This document shows, piece after piece, positions 34,351-38,015 of a stretch of 38,015 nucleotides of DNA. Numbering within the stretch: position 1 is the first letter of the stretch; every line of letters starts with the position of its first letter. The DNA is from an uncultured Bacteroidia bacterium (lineage in GTDB: Bacteria > Bacteroidota > Bacteroidia > Bacteroidales > F082). The stretch spans positions 1 through 38,015 of the forward strand of contig CAJVWU010000038.1 of assembly GCA_913009755.1 (NCBI GenBank), given 5' to 3'. A program made the translations under genes and the position numbers. The notes beneath the pieces were generated by a model. That model was not told the origin of the DNA and ran no database searches. It saw only the letters and a list, made by a program, of their open reading frames with translations.

Positions 34351-36624
34351 TTAGGAGATGATCTTTAACCGGGCAAACCGCAGCAACAAATTCTTATTTC
34401 CGATTTCACTAAAAAATATCGTTGCCTTTTTGTTGGGGCCGTTCCCTTCGACAGCCACAACCTTTCCGTTGCCGAATTTGGGATGCTCAACATTCATGCC
34501 CGTTTGCAAGGTTGATGTATCGGAAGCATCAAAAGAAGTGGCAGGAAGGTTATTGTTGACTTTTGAAAATCCCGGTCCCGGAGGAACGCGGGTTCCCGCT
34601 TTTCCTTTTTGCCCCATCCTGAAATCATGGGTGGTGTGAAGTTCGGCCCTTTTGGGTTTATCAATTAACGATTCATCCACTTCATCCAAAAACCTGCTGG
34701 GTTCGGTAATGCTAAACTCTCCCCACCGGTAACGGCTCTCGGCAAATGAAAGGGTTACTTTTTTCATGGCCCTTGTCAATGCAACGTAAAACAGGCGGCG
34801 TTCTTCTTCCAGTTCTGCCCGTGTGCTGATGGACCGGATGGACGGGAAAAGGTTTTCCTCAAGTCCCACAATAAAAACATAAGGGAACTCGAGGCCTTTG
34901 GCTGCATGGATAGTCATCAGCGACACTTTTTCGGTATCATCGTCATCGTTGTCGGCATCGGTCAGCAGGGCCACATCCTGCATAAATTCTTCCAGTGTCC
35001 CCTGATGCGACAGGTCCCCTTCATTTTCCTCAGTCCCTTTTACCGCAAATTCTTTAATGGCATTCAGCAGTTCCTCAATGTTTTCCACCCGGCTGATGCC
35101 TTCCGGTGTGTCTTCCTCCCTGTACATCCTGACCAGCCCTGACGAATTGGCAATTTGCTGGGCTACTTCAAAAGCATCTTTCTTTTTTAGCATGGCCCGA
35201 AAACTTTTGATCATGGTGGCAAAGCTTTCCAGTTTTAACAGCGTGCCGCCATGAACATTCAACCGGTAACTTTGGGGTTTGTTGATCACCTCCCACGGGC
35301 TGACATTGTTTTCGTTAGCTGCTACCATGATCTTTTCGATGGTGGTTTTTCCGATACCCCTGGCCGGGGTGTTGATGATCCGTTGCAGGGCGTCTTCATC
35401 ATTGGTGTTAACGGTCAGCCGGATATAAGCCAGGATGTCCTTGATCTCTTTGCGGTTATAAAATGAAAGCCCACTGTATATTTTATAAGGGATATTCAGC
35501 TTTCGTAAGGCTTCTTCCAATGAGCGCGACTGGGCATTGGTGCGGTATAAAATGGCAAAAGCATGGTTTGGTAACTGGTGGTTCATTTTACTTTCGAAAA
35601 TGGCGTTGGCCACCATGTTGCCTTCTTCATTGTCGGAAGAAGCCCTGATGTAGCCAATCTTCACCCCTTCATCATTGTCGGTCCAGACGGTTTTTTTTAT
35701 CTGGTCCTTGTTGAAAGTGATGACTTTGTTGGCCGCTTTCACAATGTTTTTGGTGGAGCGGTAATTTTGTTCGAGCTTAAAAAGCTGATAGTCGGGATAA
35801 TCGTTTTTAAAATTGAGGATGTTCCCGATGTGTGCCCCGCGAAAACCGTAAATGCTCTGTGCATCGTCGCCCACCACGCAAATATTTTCAAAACGAGCGG
35901 CCAGCCGGTTCAATATCAGGTATTGGGCATGGTTGGTGTCCTGGTATTCGTCAACCAGGATGTATTTGAATTTTTGCTGGTATTTGTAAAGGATGTTCTC
36001 AAACCGGGTGAACAGGATATAGGTGTTGAACAACAGGTCGTCGAAGTCCATGGCATCAGCCCGTTTCAGCCGTATTTCGTAAGTTTTGTAAATGTCTTTG
36101 ATCAGCGGCTTCCGGGCACTTTCGTCGGCTGAAATAATATCCGGGTCGTTTACATATTCTTTCGCATTGATCAGGTTTGACTTGGCCATTGAAATACGGT
36201 GTGCCACGTACGAAGGGGAGTAAACTTTATTATCCAGTTCTTTTTCCTTGATGATCTGCCGTATCAGCCGTTTGGTGTCGTCCGAATCGTAAATACTGTA
36301 ATTGGAAGGATAGCCGAGATGATGGCCTTCAATGCGCAGGATACGCGCAAAGACGGCATGAAAGGTACCCATCCAGACATTTCGCCCCTCATTGTCGCCA
36401 ACCAGCCTGATCACCCTGTCTTTCATTTCGCGGGCAGCCTTGTTGGTAAAGGTCAGGGCCAGGATGTTGAAAGCATCCATTCCTTTTGACAACAAATAAG
36501 CAATGCGGTAAGTCAGCACACGGGTTTTTCCTGCTCCGGCACCGGCAATAACCATCACCGGACCGTCAGTGTGCACCACGGCATCGTATTGTTCCCGGTT
36601 GAGGTCTTTGAGAAAATCGTTCAT
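34351..36624 (-). CDS. UvrD/PcrA-type DNA helicase
   Basis: A 757-residue SF1 3'-5' helicase. Walker A GAGAGKTR (28-35), the DEYQDTNHAQ motif II near residue 225, QNYRSTKNIVKAAN motif IV, VSLMTIHAAKGLEFPYVF motif V and ALTRAMKKVTLS motif VI are all present. The C-terminal 55 residues (LQTGMNVEHPKFGNGKVVAVE) form the Tudor-like domain that binds RNA polymerase in PcrA/UvrD. It acts in nucleotide excision repair and replication fork maintenance. It is monocistronic; the leader is about 20 bases from a TAATTTTG box. I use no symbol because pcrA and uvrD cannot be told apart here. Confidence 0.95.
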   Translation of the reverse strand: MNDFLKDLNREQYDAVVHTDGPVMVIAGAGAGKTRVLTYRIAYLLSKGMDAFNILALTFTNKAAREMKDRVIRLVGDNEGRNVWMGTFHAVFARILRIEGHHLGYPSNYSIYDSDDTKRLIRQIIKEKELDNKVYSPSYVAHRISMAKSNLINAKEYVNDPDIISADESARKPLIKDIYKTYEIRLKRADAMDFDDLLFNTYILFTRFENILYKYQQKFKYILVDEYQDTNHAQYLILNRLAARFENICVVGDDAQSIYGFRGAHIGNILNFKNDYPDYQLFKLEQNYRSTKNIVKAANKVITFNKDQIKKTVWTDNDEGVKIGYIRASSDNEEGNMVANAIFESKMNHQLPNHAFAILYRTNAQSRSLEEALRKLNIPYKIYSGLSFYNRKEIKDILAYIRLTVNTNDEDALQRIINTPARGIGKTTIEKIMVAANENNVSPWEVINKPQSYRLNVHGGTLLKLESFATMIKSFRAMLKKKDAFEVAQQIANSSGLVRMYREEDTPEGISRVENIEELLNAIKEFAVKGTEENEGDLSHQGTLEEFMQDVALLTDADNDDDDTEKVSLMTIHAAKGLEFPYVFIVGLEENLFPSIRSISTRAELEEERRLFYVALTRAMKKVTLSFAESRYRWGEFSITEPSRFLDEVDESLIDKPKRAELHTTHDFRMGQKGKAGTRVPPGPGFSKVNNNLPATSFDASDTSTLQTGMNVEHPKFGNGKVVAVEGNGPNKKATIFFSEIGNKNLLLRFARLKIIS

Positions 36625-36643
36625 GCATCAAAAATTGATGGCG

Positions 36644-36651
36644 CAAAATTA
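36644..36651 (-). promoter_or_regulatory. Candidate -7 box (TAATTTTG) for the UvrD/PcrA gene
   Basis: TAnnTTTG match on the minus strand, 20 bases upstream of ATG 36624. Confidence 0.5.
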
Positions 36652-36717
36652 TAGATTTAGACCATTGTTTTTAAGGAATGGATGACGGGTTTTTAACAAT
36701 TTGATGAAGTATTCATG

Positions 36718-36740
36718 ATCAGGATAATTATTATCCTGAT
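36718..36740. terminator. Perfect hairpin between the beta-helix gene and the helicase gene
   Basis: ATCAGGATAA (36718-36727) and TTATCCTGAT (36731-36740) form a perfect 10-bp stem with a 3-nt loop. No T-run follows; it may end the beta-helix transcript. Confidence 0.45.
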
Positions 36741-36857
36741 AAGTTCCCCGGGTAACTTTATGTCTTGTACGAATACCCGCTTTTGATCTTTACAGCGTCT
36801 GAATTGATTGAGAAGCTTCCGTAAAGAGGGTTGCTTAATCCGGACAGCACATCACTC

Positions 36858-38012
36858 TTATTTTTTCACCACCTTCAGGCTCTCCGTTTCTTTGCCGTCA
36901 ATGTACATGACGATGTGGTAGATGCCTGCTGGCAGGTAGTTGCCGTTCTCGTCGGTACCGTTCCATTGAATTTCCGATTGGCCGGGCGGGGTGTAGCCTG
37001 ATTTCAGCACTTTCACCCGAAGTCCGCCGTTGTTGTAAACCTCAATGCGTACCCTGCCTGCCTTTTCCCATTTAGCGGTGATGTAAGTGCCCCAGTCGAA
37101 CGGGTTGGGGGCAGCGGAAAGGTGTTTTTCTTTTTGCTTTTTTATGGGTTTGTATTCAGGTGTTCCCACGGTGGGGTCCCACTCGTAAGCACCCATGTCA
37201 ATCTTACCGTTGAAAATGCGGGGGTTGCCGGCGAGGTCTTTGTCGGGTAATTCAATAAAATCCGGCAATTCCAGTGTTCCCGCATCAATGCATGGGGAGT
37301 TATCTGAAAGATTATAGGGATATTCTTCACCGCCATAAAACATGGGATCGGCATTGATGTTGGTTTCGTCGTAATGATATTTGCACCAATTGCTTTGTGA
37401 AGGAGAAACATGAATGGCATTTTCCCCTCCATCTACTAACGAATTATAAATATTTAGCCGTGTTGTATCCAAATGTTCAATATTCGACATCAGGATGGAA
37501 TAGTCCCCGCCTTCATCATAAACAATACAATTGTACATGTTTGTTGTTGATTCACTGAGCCATAAAGAGGGTGTGTTTTCGAGATGGCTGTTTCCGGTGA
37601 ATGTACAATTAACAAGGTAACTTTTGGATGGATATATGGAGATAAAGGAATTCCAGTCATTGTCATAAAAAAGAGAATTGGTTGTAACGCTCAGACCCTG
37701 ACCACCACCGACTGAAAGTGCCCTCCCGATTTGGTGATAGGGATCGGGGTTGTTAAGGTCAGGATAATTATGATAAAAAATACAATTATTAATCCAACAT
37801 GTATCATATTTTTCCCAAAAAGCGATATTTAAAGCCGCATCTCCTTTGTTATATGAAAACATACAATCATTAAATATTGTATTATTTGAACCCAACGTGG
37901 ACAAGCCACAACCAAACAGGGATTTTTTGCATCTTTGAGACATGGAATTACTTACAACAACATACAAGAATAAAATCAATGGCACCTTGGGCTGTTTTGA
38001 CAGGGTAATCAT
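36858..38012 (-). CDS. Beta-helix surface protein with T9SS-type C-terminus, possibly partial
   Basis: 384 residues are visible; the frame stays open to the window edge beyond the Met at 38012, and there is no signal peptide at this Met, so the real gene is probably longer. Residues about 30-250 show the rungs of a right-handed parallel beta-helix (NNTIFNDCMFSYN, NNCIFYHN, TNSLFYDND, VNCTFTGNS, YNCIVYDEG, YNSLVDGG), followed by SPCIDAGT and MGAYEWDP typical of such proteins. The C-terminal 85 residues carry AAPNPFDWGTYI and LPAGIYHIVMYIDGK, a T9SS/FlgD-like sorting domain. Secreted, possibly binding or cutting polysaccharide; no catalytic site is evident. Confidence 0.8.
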   Translation of the reverse strand: MITLSKQPKVPLILFLYVVVSNSMSQRCKKSLFGCGLSTLGSNNTIFNDCMFSYNKGDAALNIAFWEKYDTCWINNCIFYHNYPDLNNPDPYHQIGRALSVGGGQGLSVTTNSLFYDNDWNSFISIYPSKSYLVNCTFTGNSHLENTPSLWLSESTTNMYNCIVYDEGGDYSILMSNIEHLDTTRLNIYNSLVDGGENAIHVSPSQSNWCKYHYDETNINADPMFYGGEEYPYNLSDNSPCIDAGTLELPDFIELPDKDLAGNPRIFNGKIDMGAYEWDPTVGTPEYKPIKKQKEKHLSAAPNPFDWGTYITAKWEKAGRVRIEVYNNGGLRVKVLKSGYTPPGQSEIQWNGTDENGNYLPAGIYHIVMYIDGKETESLKVVKK

Positions 38013-38015
38013 AAC

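Overview
The window looks like chromosomal DNA of a member of the Bacteroidota, probably class Bacteroidia. The evidence is: C-terminal type IX secretion (T9SS) sorting domains on two secreted proteins, repeated -7 promoter boxes of the form TAnnTTTG shortly upstream of start codons, and Bacteroidota-specific families (alternative GlmU-like protein, DUF4290 next to murA, a short 3-phosphoglycerate dehydrogenase with Lys in place of the catalytic His). I see no rRNA, tRNA, CRISPR array, transposase or integrase.

Layout. 1-2.3 kb: two small membrane proteins and a secreted protein with a carboxypeptidase regulatory-like domain. 2.3-6.7 kb: a minus-strand serine biosynthesis cluster (serC, serA), then a four-helix-bundle protein, a DUF1015 protein and a 58-residue winged-helix-like protein. 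6.8-12.4 kb: plus-strand acyl-CoA reductase, ribosomal protein L31 type B, GlmU-like protein and Lon protease. At 12.44-12.76 kb a decayed PIN-domain (VapC-like) gene abuts lon tail to tail. 12.9-16.2 kb: a large secreted M1-M28-PDZ peptidase. 16.3-18.6 kb: a restriction-modification pair whose methylase resembles E. coli YhdJ (ATGCAT). 18.7-22.5 kb: MORN-repeat protein, recR and a T9SS-exported protein. 22.7-31.9 kb: an accessory block with a DprA-like protein, RhuM, a 1145-residue Eco57I-like adenine methylase and a 1126-residue PLD-SNF2 helicase. 32.0-36.6 kb: murA, DUF4290 and a UvrD/PcrA helicase. 36.9 kb to the end: a beta-helix secreted protein that reaches the window edge.

The main points of interest are the two defence-like blocks, both AT-rich relative to their neighbours and both set between housekeeping or secreted-protein genes. 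The restriction pair lies exactly between two large imperfect hairpins, each with a 70-nt loop. A third hairpin with a 72-nt loop lies at the left of the larger block. That larger block is also bounded by two related 80-90-nt hairpin elements that begin with the same 12-mer, GCGTTGGCAAGA. This suggests a transposase-less, cassette-like mode of insertion, but that is inference. The PLD-SNF2 helicase plus methylase with RhuM and a DprA-like protein may be a compact defence system related in parts to DISARM or to type I/ISP restriction, without the DrmA/DrmB genes.
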